Positions 47,044-55,935 of a stretch of DNA of 64,000 bases are shown here, in pieces. The DNA lies in the NCBI GenBank assembly GCA_046757925.1, contig JBHHZE010000008.1:18709-82708 (forward strand), read 5' to 3'. The position numbers and the translations under genes are program-made. The notes under the pieces were generated by a model. The model did not search any database, had not been told where the DNA came from, and was given only the letters and a program-made list of their open reading frames with translations. Source of the stretch: JAZDCZ01 sp046757925 (GTDB lineage: Bacteria; Gemmatimonadota; Gemmatimonadetes; Gemmatimonadales; GWC2-71-9). Within the stretch, counting starts at the first letter, position 1; each line of letters opens with the position of its first letter.

Positions 47044-48004
47044 GGCTCCCGCTTTTACCCTGGTGCTAATTGGCCTCTTCGTTTGGGCTGGTGAAGTCGT
47101 GACCAAGGCATCCGGCGGGGGCGGGGCGGTCACCTTGGGCGAGGGTGTCAGTGCTGAGAATGGCGAGCAGATCTTTTGGGGTCCCGGCAAGTGTCACACC
47201 TGCCACTCCGTCGGCACACAGGGCAGTTCCATACGGTGCCCCAACTTGGGTGCGTCTACACTGGGACCAGAGATCGCAGTGCGTGCGTCCGACCGCGCAC
47301 TGGAGCGAGGAGCAATACTGGGCAGCGAAATGTCGCCCACCGACTACTTGGTCGAATCGATCGCCGACCCCAGCGCATATGTTGTCGAAGGCTACAAGGA
47401 CGAGATGCCAAAGGTATACCAACCACCCATCGGACTGAGTGCCGATCAGATCTCGTCGGTTATTCTCTATCTGCAATCCCTTGGTGGCGCACCGGATCCC
47501 GGAAGTATCCGGCTGCCGCCCGAGATCCGAGAGGCCGGCCGACGTCAAGCGGCAGGCGAACCCTGGAAGCCCTATATAGATGGCGACTCCTTGCAGGGAC
47601 GTGACATCTTTTTCGACCTTGACGGTCCAGCCCCGTGCGCGAAATGCCACCAAGTGGGCGATCGAGGCGGTCATGTAGGTCCCGAACTGACTTCCGTGGC
47701 CGGTACACGCACGCCGCAGTTCATCGTCCGATCGGTGCTCGAGCCGAGCGCCGAAATTGCAAGTGGCTATGAGTCGACACTGATCCAGATGAGCAACGGC
47801 CGTATTCTCGATGGTCTGGTAAAGCGTGAAACCGCGGACTCGGTCTGGCTGGTGAATGCGGAAGGCGATGAGGTGATCGTCGCCACAAGTGATATTACGC
47901 GTCGCCGGACGCAGGAAATCTCGCTCATGCCCGACAATTTTGCAGAGGTGTTGACTGTCAGACAACTCCACGATCTCTTGGCGTTTCTTCTGACCTTGCA
48001 GTAA
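47030..48004 (+). CDS. Membrane-anchored diheme cytochrome c with heme-binding domain
   Basis: A 324-residue protein anchored by an N-terminal helix (FTLVLIGLFVWAG). The first cytochrome domain has CHTCHSVGTQG near residue 55. The second has CAKCHQVGDRGGHVGPELT near 205 and continues in the pattern of the Pirellula/Verrucomicrobium-type heme-binding domain (GYESTLIQMSNGRILDGLV). It overlaps the bd-like gene by 14 bp, a strong sign that the two act together. Likely a subunit or direct donor of that complex. Confidence 0.82.
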   Translation: MNWLKAPAFTLVLIGLFVWAGEVVTKASGGGGAVTLGEGVSAENGEQIFWGPGKCHTCHSVGTQGSSIRCPNLGASTLGPEIAVRASDRALERGAILGSEMSPTDYLVESIADPSAYVVEGYKDEMPKVYQPPIGLSADQISSVILYLQSLGGAPDPGSIRLPPEIREAGRRQAAGEPWKPYIDGDSLQGRDIFFDLDGPAPCAKCHQVGDRGGHVGPELTSVAGTRTPQFIVRSVLEPSAEIASGYESTLIQMSNGRILDGLVKRETADSVWLVNAEGDEVIVATSDITRRRTQEISLMPDNFAEVLTVRQLHDLLAFLLTLQ

Positions 48005-48014
48005 GGGAATATAC

Positions 48015-48812
48015 GTGAGGAATCAAGGACCCAGCAACGGTTCAGCCGAGTCACGAATCTTTCTGTGGACGATACTTGTTCTCGCGGCCATTTACGTAGG
48101 GTTACGATATGCTGCGCCGTTGCTGACGAAGTGGATCGGAGCTAGTGATCACTGGGTTCCGATTCCGGTGTTTGCGCGCGTGATCTATATGGCGTGTGCG
48201 GTGATCGGCGCGCTCGTGTATGTCAGCAGCGACCAACGACGGTGGCATCAGTTCCTCGGTCCGGCTGTACGGCTGCTTGCTCTCCCGCAACATAACATCC
48301 GCAACCCAAGGGTTCTCCCTCTATGGCTGATCCCCCTGGCGGTCGGATGGTTTGTGTGGCTGCGCGTAATGCCCAGCGGGCAAACGCCGACGGTAGTGCG
48401 GGTTCAGCATCCAACGCAACCCGACGAGTTTGCCGCGTTAGAGAATCCGTTCGCCGATCTAACCGGCGAGGAGCAGGAGTCGGTAGTCCGCGAGGGAATC
48501 GTTCTGTATCAGAAGAACTGCCGGCCGTGTCACGGTACCAACGCGAGTGGTGACGGACCTCTCGCTCGTGGGTTGCGATTGCGTCCGGTCGATTTCACCG
48601 ATGCTGGGACAATTGCGACGGTGGTTGAGTCATACCCGTTTTGGCGCATAGAGAAGGGAGGCCTGGGGCTACCTGACATGGCCACACCGTGGCATTCGGC
48701 GATGCCGCCTTGGGGGGACGAGCTGAAGGACGAGGACATCTGGCGCATCATCATGGCGGAGTACGCAATCGCGGGCACTGAACCGCGGCAGCCTGAAGGA
48801 GCGGAGCGATGA
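48015..48812 (+). CDS. Membrane protein with C-terminal cytochrome c domain
   Basis: A 265-residue protein. Three helices lie in the first 125 residues (IFLWTILVLAAIYVGL, VIYMACAVIGALVYV, LPLWLIPLAVGWFVWL). A periplasmic class I cytochrome domain follows with CRPCHGTNASGDG near 175 and Met candidates in HSAMPPWGD. GTG 48015 has AAGGGA upstream. Similar helix-cytochrome proteins accompany bd-like oxidases, and it may anchor the cytochrome close to CydA. Confidence 0.8.
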   Translation: MRNQGPSNGSAESRIFLWTILVLAAIYVGLRYAAPLLTKWIGASDHWVPIPVFARVIYMACAVIGALVYVSSDQRRWHQFLGPAVRLLALPQHNIRNPRVLPLWLIPLAVGWFVWLRVMPSGQTPTVVRVQHPTQPDEFAALENPFADLTGEEQESVVREGIVLYQKNCRPCHGTNASGDGPLARGLRLRPVDFTDAGTIATVVESYPFWRIEKGGLGLPDMATPWHSAMPPWGDELKDEDIWRIIMAEYAIAGTEPRQPEGAER

Positions 48813-50500
48813 ACGGCGGCCACGGCGCGCCATGCCGAACATTCCGGTTGACGTTCGGGTTGCTCGTGGCAGCCGTGACCGGCGTCGAGGCCCAGTGGCT
48901 CGACTTGGCGGTGCCCGAGCGGCCAGCTTCAGACTCTGCAAGTGTTGCCGCCGGCCGCAAGACGTACCAGGAGCACTGCTGGTTCTGCCACGGCGAAGAC
49001 GGCGACGGCAATGGCCCGGTTGCAAGATATCTTTGGCCCAGACCGCGGGACTTCACCGCTGGAAGCTTCAAGTTGCGGACCACGGAGAGTGGCGAACTTC
49101 CCATCGATGAAGATCTCTACCGAACGATCTCGCTCGGAATCCCGGGCACGGCGATGCCGTCCTGGCAGTCGAGACTCAGTGCGAAAGAGCGGTGGCAAGT
49201 CATTTCGTACGTCAAGACCTTCGCTGCCGACCTGTTTGAGGACGAGGCGTTCGACCCATACAAGTCTATCGTCCAACCCACCGAAATTCCGGGAGGAGGT
49301 GGGGATGCGTTGATCGAAGAGGGACGGAAGGTCTTTGAGGAGGCGGACTGTTTTGAGTGCCATGGCACAGAGGGGCGCGGCGATGGTGAGCGCGCGGGCG
49401 AACTCACGGACGACTGGGACTTTGCGATATGGCCTGCGGATCTCCACAGTCAGTGGCGTTTCAAGGGCGGCAGCTCGCCGCGCGAGATCTACATGCGGCT
49501 CAGCACCGGCCTCGACGGCACGCCGATGCCTTCGTACTCGGAGACCCTCACTGACGAAGAGCGTTGGAAGGTGGCCTACTACGTTTCCACGCTGCGCGAC
49601 GACGCGCAAGACCAGAACGCGAGCGGAGTCGTGATTGCGGCGCGGCGGATTGACGGAGACCTGCCGTCTAATCCGGATGATCCCGCTTGGGAGACAACGG
49701 AGGCGGTGTCCATTCCGCTCACGGGCCAGGCTACATTCGCCCCCAGGTGGCAGATCCCGGCGGTTACCGATCTCTGGGTCAAGGCGTTATACAACTCCGA
49801 CGATCTCGTGTTGCGGCTCGCTTGGGACGACAGATTCGCCGATACCGTTGCTGCCGATTCCACAATCGCCACGCGCGAGGGCTGGCAAGCGGACGATACC
49901 TACCCGGTGCTATTCCCGAACACAAGTAGAGCAAGGGGCAAATATCCAGACCAAGTGGAGGTCATGCTACCAGTCCGCTACGACGGTGGTGTGCGGTTAC
50001 CCCACTTCGTGTACGGCAGTTCCGGACAGCCGGTGGATCTGTGGCGCTGGAGCGCTGAGCGGCGGGTTGCACCGGCGACCGACAGGCCCCAGGTAGTGGA
50101 GTTGAGGGCCGGTGGCGTGTCACGGCAACCTACGGCGCTTCCTCCTGAGAGCCGGCGGGCAACCGGTCGAGCCATATGGCAAGACGGTCGCTGGACCCTC
50201 GTGATCCGTCGGCCACTCACAACCGATGGTGGGACAGGTGAAGTGCGTCTCGCAGCTGGCACGCTTGTCCCCATTGCGTTCCACGTGCGAGAGGGTGCAA
50301 ACGGGGAAACAGGTTTGCGCATGGCTCTGTCGTCGTGGTATTTCCTGCATCTCGAGGAGGCTGTGCCGGCACGGAATTACTTAGTGGTAATCCTATCCGT
50401 CCTGGGAGCTGCCGGATTGGAGTACGTGCTGATTGGATGGGTTAGGCGGTTGGCGGCGCGGAACCAACTTGTGAGCTATGGCGTGACGTCAGATTATTGA
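48809..50500 (+). CDS. Diheme cytochrome c fused to an ethylbenzene-dehydrogenase-gamma-like haem domain
   Basis: A 563-residue exported protein. Two cytochrome c domains (CWFCHGEDGDGNG about residue 50, CFECHGTEGRGDG about 190) match the 35.9-kb diheme protein. Residues about 280-510 look like the EB_dh / NxrC-type gamma domain that binds haem b (DDPAWETTEAVSIPLTG, DLVLRLAWDD). A C-terminal helix (NYLVVILSVLGAAGLEYVLI) anchors it with a basic end inside. ATG 48809 overlaps the previous stop. It is the last gene of the bd-like operon. Confidence 0.82.
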   Translation: MNGGHGAPCRTFRLTFGLLVAAVTGVEAQWLDLAVPERPASDSASVAAGRKTYQEHCWFCHGEDGDGNGPVARYLWPRPRDFTAGSFKLRTTESGELPIDEDLYRTISLGIPGTAMPSWQSRLSAKERWQVISYVKTFAADLFEDEAFDPYKSIVQPTEIPGGGGDALIEEGRKVFEEADCFECHGTEGRGDGERAGELTDDWDFAIWPADLHSQWRFKGGSSPREIYMRLSTGLDGTPMPSYSETLTDEERWKVAYYVSTLRDDAQDQNASGVVIAARRIDGDLPSNPDDPAWETTEAVSIPLTGQATFAPRWQIPAVTDLWVKALYNSDDLVLRLAWDDRFADTVAADSTIATREGWQADDTYPVLFPNTSRARGKYPDQVEVMLPVRYDGGVRLPHFVYGSSGQPVDLWRWSAERRVAPATDRPQVVELRAGGVSRQPTALPPESRRATGRAIWQDGRWTLVIRRPLTTDGGTGEVRLAAGTLVPIAFHVREGANGETGLRMALSSWYFLHLEEAVPARNYLVVILSVLGAAGLEYVLIGWVRRLAARNQLVSYGVTSDY

Positions 50501-50811
50501 CCACTCGAGACAGGACTTCCCGCAAACCGCGGCAGTATGGTGTCGGGTGCATTACCACGCATGTCATGGACGAGGATAGGCTAGCTAGCGATGATGGAAG
50601 CGGACGAGTTCGACGCTGAGACGATGCTTGTGGTGTTCAAGGAACTGCATTGAGGGCGCCATCGGCGGGCGAGGTGTCACAGGTAGAGCTTCACCGATTC
50701 ATCGACGAAGCCAAAGGATCCGGAATCGGGCGGTGTCCTCTGCGGGATGTGGGCGAGAAAACCGAGCGATGCCCCGTCAAGCGTTTCTCATGAAAATACT
50801 TAGCTGGTTGC
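50501..50811. other. Convergent spacer, possible tiny ORFs only
   Basis: This spacer of about 310 bp separates two convergent operons. Two tiny plus-strand ORFs overlap as TTGA (ATG 50591 to 50653, 20 residues; TTG 50650 to 50793, 47 residues, AAGGA upstream). Neither resembles a known protein and they may be gene remnants. No clear terminator hairpin with a T-run was found. Confidence 0.25.
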
Positions 50812-51459
50812 CTACTTCGACGCTGACTGGAGATACAGCACGACTTTGTGGTATTCGTTGGGCGTCAGCGTCGTTCCCAGCATTAGCTCCATGTGGCCCA
50901 TCATCCGGCGCACCGTTGCCGGCCAGTCGTCCGGTGAATGTGTTCTGGGGTCCGGTAAATCGTGGCATTGACTGCAGGTTGCCATGAAGACGGGGCGCTC
51001 CGGGCCTGGAGGAAGATCACCTTCGCTCACTCGGAGTGCGTTGTCCAGCAGGTAGTTCAACATCAGCATGCGCTCGCCGGAGCTCGGTACCGGCACGTGG
51101 AAGGAGGAGTCGATCCGATCCATTCGGAGCCACATCCTGCGCGTGACGCGTGGCCAATCTGTGACGGAGTGCTGCTTGGGCGTCGGTAGTGCGTGGCAGG
51201 TCGCACAATACTTCACGATGAATTTGGCTCCCTGGGTTTCGGCAGCGGGAAGTTGCGATGGGGCTATGCCCGGCGGCGGGAGAGCGACTCGGGCAGACGC
51301 AACGATCAGTCGGTCATTGAGGGGAAGTTGGTTAGGATTGGGCTGCTCGGTGGTCTGGCTATCTTGTTGAGAGCTGGTGCACGCTAGAGGCAATGCCAAA
51401 ACGATAAGAGCTACGATGCTGGTGCGCTGGGAGCGAAACGCTCGAGTGTGTTGCTGCAT
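50812..51459 (-). CDS. Diheme cytochrome c lipoprotein
   Basis: A 215-residue protein with a lipobox (VLALPLACTSS) and two haem motifs, CATCHALPTPKQHS and CSQCHDLPDPRTHS. Both are followed by the same DWP..VRRM block, so the two domains arose by duplication. The Met in RRMW and RRMMGHM probably completes each haem. This CxxCH..P..H..DWP..V.RM type is frequent in small periplasmic cytochromes. It is the third gene of a minus-strand operon after the porin and another diheme cytochrome. Confidence 0.83.
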   Translation of the reverse strand: MQQHTRAFRSQRTSIVALIVLALPLACTSSQQDSQTTEQPNPNQLPLNDRLIVASARVALPPPGIAPSQLPAAETQGAKFIVKYCATCHALPTPKQHSVTDWPRVTRRMWLRMDRIDSSFHVPVPSSGERMLMLNYLLDNALRVSEGDLPPGPERPVFMATCSQCHDLPDPRTHSPDDWPATVRRMMGHMELMLGTTLTPNEYHKVVLYLQSASK

Positions 51460-51524
51460 GATGACCCCTGATGTTGGTAGACCGCAAACCCCGCACTACT
51501 TACTGTACCTCCTTACCTCCTGGC

Positions 51525-51541
51525 GGCGCCCAATGGGCGCC
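51525..51541. other. Intercistronic perfect stem-loop
   Basis: GGCGCCC (51525-51531) and GGGCGCC (51535-51541) are perfect inverted repeats around AAT, between two minus-strand cytochrome genes. No T-run follows, so mRNA processing or partial attenuation is more likely than a full terminator. Two AGGAGG-like sequences lie just downstream on the minus strand without a start codon in range. Confidence 0.35.
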
Positions 51542-51569
51542 CCCTCGGGTGTTGCCGTAGTTTCTGGTT

Positions 51570-52181
51570 CTACCGGCCTTTCTGTGATGACATGCTGCGA
51601 ATGTAGGCTACCAGCGCCTGCACCTCAGCTGGCGTCAGCTGCTTGCCGAATGCCGGCATCGTGTTCTTGCCTTCGGCGATGTCTTTCGCCAGCTGTTCGT
51701 CCGTGCGTGCTGCCTGAAACTGGGGATCCACCAGGTTTCTCGGCTTCGGATTCAGAGCCGACGCAACTGGCCCATTACCCTTTCCACTCTTCCCATGACA
51801 GGCTACGCAGTACTTAGAGAAGTTTGTCGCGCTGTCGGCGGTGGCGGGCAGTTTGATCGCTAACGGGCCAGCGGAGGCCAGCACAGCCAGCGGTTTCTCT
51901 GTGGGGCGAGCCGAAGCTACTGGCTTGGCTCCACCCTTGAGGAACTCGAGGATCGCCTCAGCCTCGTCGTCTGTGAGTCGGGCGTTGAGTTTCATGCTTG
52001 CGATAATCGACTCCCAATCGTTTGCCGTGTACCGGATTGGAGGCTGTGCAGTATGGCAGCGGTTGCAATTCTGGCTCCACAGCTCCACGCCTGAGCGCTG
52101 AGCAGCTGCAGTCGATGGGGCCATCAGGACGCCTACCCCCAAGATGCCGGCCGCGAGTAATTGATATCTGATGTTGTTCAT
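51570..52181 (-). CDS. Exported diheme cytochrome c
   Basis: A 203-residue protein with signal peptide (GILGVGVLMAPSTAAA) and two class I haem domains. The first is CNRCHTAQPPIRYTANDW near residue 40, the second CVACHGKSGKGNG near 125 with Met candidates in NTMPAFGK. The start at 52181 follows a perfect AGGAGG that overlaps the porin stop. Expected to be a soluble periplasmic electron carrier. Confidence 0.85.
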   Translation of the reverse strand: MNNIRYQLLAAGILGVGVLMAPSTAAAQRSGVELWSQNCNRCHTAQPPIRYTANDWESIIASMKLNARLTDDEAEAILEFLKGGAKPVASARPTEKPLAVLASAGPLAIKLPATADSATNFSKYCVACHGKSGKGNGPVASALNPKPRNLVDPQFQAARTDEQLAKDIAEGKNTMPAFGKQLTPAEVQALVAYIRSMSSQKGR

Positions 52182-52191
52182 GGTCGGCCTC

Positions 52192-53229
52192 CTAAAACAG
52201 TACATTGAACTGCGTCATGATCTGGTTGTTGTCGGTCTTGAACCCGCTGTCCTCATAATTCAGGTTATAGGCAAAGCGGACAGACGAGTTCGGCGACAAG
52301 TAGTAACTAGCTCCCAAGGCGACTCTGCGGGCATCCAGGCTGTTGCCGGGCATGTCTTTGAAGCTGAATCTTATGATTGGCTCAAAGTGCACCTTGGTCA
52401 GGTAGGCTGCCTGGATGTAAGCACCCTTCTTGGTCAGGTCGCCGCCTGTCGCGTCTTGATTGGCGAATACTACCTCGCCTCGCAGCTCGAATCCCTGATG
52501 TTGATACAGGGCATCGAAGTCGAACATCGACAAGGTGAGACTGCTGTCGGCTACATTCACATAGTTACCGGTATATCCTGAGACTCCAAAACTGAGCCCT
52601 TGTGGCGCGACCACGATACCGAGTCGTCCGCCTACCGCCTTGTTGTCATCCACTCCTCCGCCTGGGAGTTCGTCCGTGATGTTGTCTCTCAAGCCTCTGA
52701 TATCGCCACCGTCGTCACCCATCAGACCGTTCACGATGAACGCGTCATACGTTACGGTAACTCCATCGCCGGCCGGGGCGCCGCCGGAAAGCCAGATCCC
52801 GACATCGCTGTAGCCGGTTGGTACAATGTGCCTGAAACCGAGAGGTCTGCCCGGAAGCTTGTTGATGAACGAGGGATGTATGTCCTTGTTGAAGCTTCCA
52901 AATGGAACGAGGAACTTCCCGGCGCTGATTCTCACGTTTCGAATGCCGGTATAGGTTATAAAACCGTATTCCAGTCCGATCTCGTCACCTGCATGTTCGA
53001 ACTCAACTTCGGCCGAGGCAAACAGGTCTTTGTAGAGCTTACCGTTGGCGAGCAGATTGAAGTGGCCGGCGTCGAACTGCGACTCGGAATTACCTGAACC
53101 GATATTGCTTACGCTGGCCTCGAAATCGGCATATCCTGTAAATCTCAACCCCTGGGCAGACGCAGTGACTGGCGTGTATGCAAGAGCCAGGGCGATAGCT
53201 CCTGCGGCCAGCACGCGTAAGGTTTTCAT
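52192..53229 (-). CDS. Phosphate-selective-type (OprO/P or DcaP-like) porin
   Basis: A 345-residue exported barrel with signal peptide (GAIALALAYTPVTASA), an initial strand RFTGYADFEASV, the segment SAGKFLVPFGSFNKDIHP typical of OprP/OprO-like porins and a C-terminal Phe (MTQFNVLF). Substrate selectivity cannot be read from the sequence. It is first in an operon with two diheme cytochromes and is preceded by a PHO-like repeat box, which fits the family name but does not prove phosphate control. Confidence 0.75.
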   Translation of the reverse strand: MKTLRVLAAGAIALALAYTPVTASAQGLRFTGYADFEASVSNIGSGNSESQFDAGHFNLLANGKLYKDLFASAEVEFEHAGDEIGLEYGFITYTGIRNVRISAGKFLVPFGSFNKDIHPSFINKLPGRPLGFRHIVPTGYSDVGIWLSGGAPAGDGVTVTYDAFIVNGLMGDDGGDIRGLRDNITDELPGGGVDDNKAVGGRLGIVVAPQGLSFGVSGYTGNYVNVADSSLTLSMFDFDALYQHQGFELRGEVVFANQDATGGDLTKKGAYIQAAYLTKVHFEPIIRFSFKDMPGNSLDARRVALGASYYLSPNSSVRFAYNLNYEDSGFKTDNNQIMTQFNVLF

Positions 53230-53311
53230 TTCGCTTCCTCCTATCAGAATGGCCTATCGCATCTAGGCTATTACGCTTCGTCCGTCGTCATTGCATCAGA
53301 ACAATCGACTC

Positions 53312-53344
53312 GTGCGGGTTAATCAATTGTGGATTCTCTATGAA
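53312..53344 (-). promoter_or_regulatory. 11-bp direct-repeat box upstream of the porin operon
   Basis: On the minus strand the half-sites TTCAT, TCCAC and TTAAC occupy 53344-53334, 53333-53323 and 53322-53312. The box points toward the porin gene, 83 bp before its start. Confidence 0.5.
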
Positions 53345-53500
53345 AGAGAGTTCATCTTTCGACATTGTTTCACGTCACAACCCGTCGGGCAACAATGTAT
53401 TGTGTTAGAACTCGAAATCTGTCGGGCGTGGGACTAGAACTGGTGGTGGGAATATCGGACATACATGTGGGGAAAATCCCCACGCTGCCAAGATATGGAG

Positions 53501-54160
53501 CTAGTCTGCCGTTAGTAGGCCAGTCTGAAGCGCAAACCGAACGAGTTGGGCGCGATGATTTAGGTCGAGTTTCTGCATGATGCGAGAGCGATACGTATCG
53601 ACGGTTTTTGGTGAAATCGCGAGCTGGGTACCTATCTCAGAGGAGCTGTATCCGGCTGCTGTAAGGGAGAGAACATCACGCTCCCTCGCTGTGAGTTTGT
53701 GGAGAGGATCATCGGTTGCTTGGGCTGGTGATTTGTAACGCTGCAACAACAAACTGGCCGCATGGGGATAGAGAAATACTTCACCCTGCGCAACAGTATG
53801 TATTGCTCGTATGAGTTCGCTATCGGCCGTTGCCTTGGTGACGTATCCGCTTCCCCCGGCATCCAGAACTGGAAACAGGTATTCCTCTTCTGCGTGGACT
53901 GTTAGAACCAGGATCTTGGTATCGAGCCCAAGAGCAGCTATCTGGCGCATTGCGTCCAGCCCGCCAAGGCCGGGCATAGACAAGTCCATTAGCGTGACAT
54001 CGGGACGGAGATCTCTGATTCGCTGTATCGCCTCTTCTCCGTTGGACGCTTCTCCGATCACTTCTATGTCGTGCTCGGCGTTGAGAAGTGCACTCAACCC
54101 CGTGCGGAATACTGGGTGGTCGTCTACCACCAAGACCCGTATGCAATTAGTCTCCGTCAT
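53501..54160 (-). CDS. NarL/LuxR-family response regulator
   Basis: A 219-residue regulator. The receiver has VLVVDDHPVF, phospho-Asp in VTLMDLSMPG and Lys in GYVTKATA. The C-terminal LuxR-type HTH is LTARERDVLSLTAAGYSSSE followed by IGTQLAISPKTVDTYRSRI. All key residues are intact. ATG 54160 overlaps the end of the partner kinase by 14 bp; upstream in-frame starts lie deep inside the kinase gene. Targets may include the divergent complex-III-like operon. Confidence 0.9.
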   Translation of the reverse strand: MTETNCIRVLVVDDHPVFRTGLSALLNAEHDIEVIGEASNGEEAIQRIRDLRPDVTLMDLSMPGLGGLDAMRQIAALGLDTKILVLTVHAEEEYLFPVLDAGGSGYVTKATADSELIRAIHTVAQGEVFLYPHAASLLLQRYKSPAQATDDPLHKLTARERDVLSLTAAGYSSSEIGTQLAISPKTVDTYRSRIMQKLDLNHRAQLVRFALQTGLLTAD

Positions 54161-55217
54161 AGTCACTCTCGTGCGGAATGCGAACCTGAATGGTGGTACC
54201 ATTCTGGGGTTCGCTTTGTATGGATAGTTGCCCAGCGACGTAAGAAGCGCGTTCCCTCATGCCAAAGATGCCAAGGCAAGTACTACCCCGCGCTAGGATC
54301 CCATCCTCGATGAAACCGCATCCGTTATCTGTTACGGTGCCGACAACCTCTGTGTCACATCGCTCGATCCGTACCTTGATATTGTCAGCGCCGGAGTGTC
54401 GCACCGCATTCGAGATGGCCTCTTGTACTATCCTATATAGAACGAGTTCACCATCTGCCGATAGCAAGCCGGAGATCTGATCCGCCTTTAAGTCAATCTG
54501 TTGGCCGGAACCCTCAGACAACAGACGCGCGTACTCAGCAATGGCGGCGACCGGGCCGAGCTGATCGAGAGCCTGAGGTCGTAGCCCGTATGCAAAGCGG
54601 CGGACCGCCTCGGCAATATCGACCATCTCCTCGCGGAGATCGTCGAATCGTGCATTCCGAGTCTCCTCGTCCGGCGCATCGCGTGCCAGACGTAACTGCA
54701 ACACCAAGGCAGCCAGTCTCTGTGAGGTGTCGTCGTGGAGCTCTCTGGAAAGCCGCTGGCGTTCCATCTCCTGTGCCTTGGTGGCACCATGAGCTACGCT
54801 CCGAAGTCGTCGGCGGTATTCCTCCAGACTGTCGAGCATCCGATTGAAAACGTCGATGAGCTGTCGAAGATCTCTGTCAGCAAGCTGGGAGATGGAAGCC
54901 CGAGCTTCCATGTCGCCGCCATAGACGCGCTCGGCTGCCTCTACGAGTGCATTGAGTGGAGACAGTGCCAGGCGGACCAAGACAGTGTTTACAATCGCGC
55001 TCACTGCGACGCCAACTACCGCGAATGCGGCGATGAAGGGCGCCATGGATGTACCAGGCCATGTACGTCGGAACTCAGCCGCGAAGACCGTGCCAAAAAT
55101 CGTACAAACCGCCACAATTGCTACGTTGGCAATGACGATCTTGTAGAAAAGGGGTATCGCATACAGTGCTGTAAGGATCCCTTTAGGCCGATGGCCACGA
55201 GTGATGTCACTTGTCAC
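54147..55217 (-). CDS. NarX/UhpB-type sensor histidine kinase
   Basis: A 356-residue membrane kinase. Two helices (FYKIVIANVAIVAVCTIFG, APFIAAFAVVGVAVSAIVN) enclose only a short external loop, so it may sense within the membrane or through a partner. HAMP follows (LSPLNALVEAAERV). HisKA_3 has the His in RELHDDTSQRLAAL, and HATPase has EAISNAVRHSGA and DNGCGF. Starts at GTG 55217. Divergent from the pentaheme cytochrome operon. Confidence 0.88.
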   Translation of the reverse strand: MTSDITRGHRPKGILTALYAIPLFYKIVIANVAIVAVCTIFGTVFAAEFRRTWPGTSMAPFIAAFAVVGVAVSAIVNTVLVRLALSPLNALVEAAERVYGGDMEARASISQLADRDLRQLIDVFNRMLDSLEEYRRRLRSVAHGATKAQEMERQRLSRELHDDTSQRLAALVLQLRLARDAPDEETRNARFDDLREEMVDIAEAVRRFAYGLRPQALDQLGPVAAIAEYARLLSEGSGQQIDLKADQISGLLSADGELVLYRIVQEAISNAVRHSGADNIKVRIERCDTEVVGTVTDNGCGFIEDGILARGSTCLGIFGMRERASYVAGQLSIQSEPQNGTTIQVRIPHESDYDGD

Positions 55218-55321
55218 AGTGATCGCATCCTTATCTCCCGGACCGGGACAAGGGGGCGAGCAATGTCCGGTGCATGCCTATAGTACATAGTAAGGGATAC
55301 CTATATACCGCATCAAGGAAG

Positions 55322-55365
55322 CTAATAGCAACTTCATGAAGTCTTCACTCCGGGTTCATGCGATG
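55322..55365 (+). promoter_or_regulatory. 11-bp direct-repeat box upstream of the pentaheme operon
   Basis: Four half-sites CTAAT, TTCAT, TTCAC and TTCAT start at 55322, 55333, 55344 and 55355. The box ends 43 bp before the GTG of the pentaheme cytochrome. Confidence 0.55.
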
Positions 55366-55408
55366 TGTCAAGATTTGGGGAGTGACATATCGGTGTTAAG
55401 GATTCAGT

Positions 55409-55924
55409 GTGAGATCTCCAAAGTATAGTGTCGTTACCTACGGTGTTGTTGTTATCCTCACACTCACGATGGTTGCGGCCATCGTAGTAAGACATGATGT
55501 ATCCATAGAGCAACCTGTCGCCTTCAATCACAAGAAACATACGAAGGATCTCGGACTCGCCTGCCAATTCTGCCATCAGTACGTTGAGACCGGGGCTCAT
55601 CCGGGTCTGCCAGGTGTGGAGACCTGCTCTATGTGCCATCAGGTGCCGCAGGGTACATCAGAAGAGGCTGCACGGTTGACGAAAATAATCACCGCCGGTG
55701 ATTCCCTCCAGTTCAACAAGCTGTTTCGGTTGCCGTCACACGTCTTCTATACGCACCGTCGCCACGTAGGCATCGCAAAACTCGATTGCACCAACTGCCA
55801 CGGGTCAATCGCCGAGACGGAACGACCGCCCAAGCGACCACTGGTGAGAATCAAAATGAAGGTCTGCCTCGACTGCCACCGCAAGGAGAATCAAACGGTG
55901 GATTGCGTGGCCTGCCATCGGTAG
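55409..55924 (+). CDS. Membrane-anchored pentaheme cytochrome c
   Basis: A 171-residue protein anchored by an N-terminal helix (YGVVVILTLTMVAAIVV). Five CxxCH motifs (CQFCH, CSMCH, CTNCH, CLDCH, CVACH) and the extra His residues in FNHKKH and YTHRRH mark a class III (c7/c3-like) multihaem fold with bis-His coordination. A cytochrome of this type opens alternative complex III (ActA) and Qrc (QrcA) operons, and the next three genes fit that scheme. It starts at GTG 55409. Confidence 0.88.
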   Translation: MRSPKYSVVTYGVVVILTLTMVAAIVVRHDVSIEQPVAFNHKKHTKDLGLACQFCHQYVETGAHPGLPGVETCSMCHQVPQGTSEEAARLTKIITAGDSLQFNKLFRLPSHVFYTHRRHVGIAKLDCTNCHGSIAETERPPKRPLVRIKMKVCLDCHRKENQTVDCVACHR

Positions 55925-55935
55925 GAGAGGGTGAT

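Noticed and set aside
50591..50793. Two overlapping tiny ORFs as a coupled gene pair
   Set aside because: The TTGA overlap and an AAGGA site are suggestive, but there is no family match and the region may be remnant DNA. Listed only in the spacer description.
53312..53344. Naming the repeat boxes as true PHO boxes under phosphate control
   Set aside because: Spacing and TTCAC core fit, but no pho or pst gene is present and most target operons are respiratory. Only the general class of regulator is suggested.
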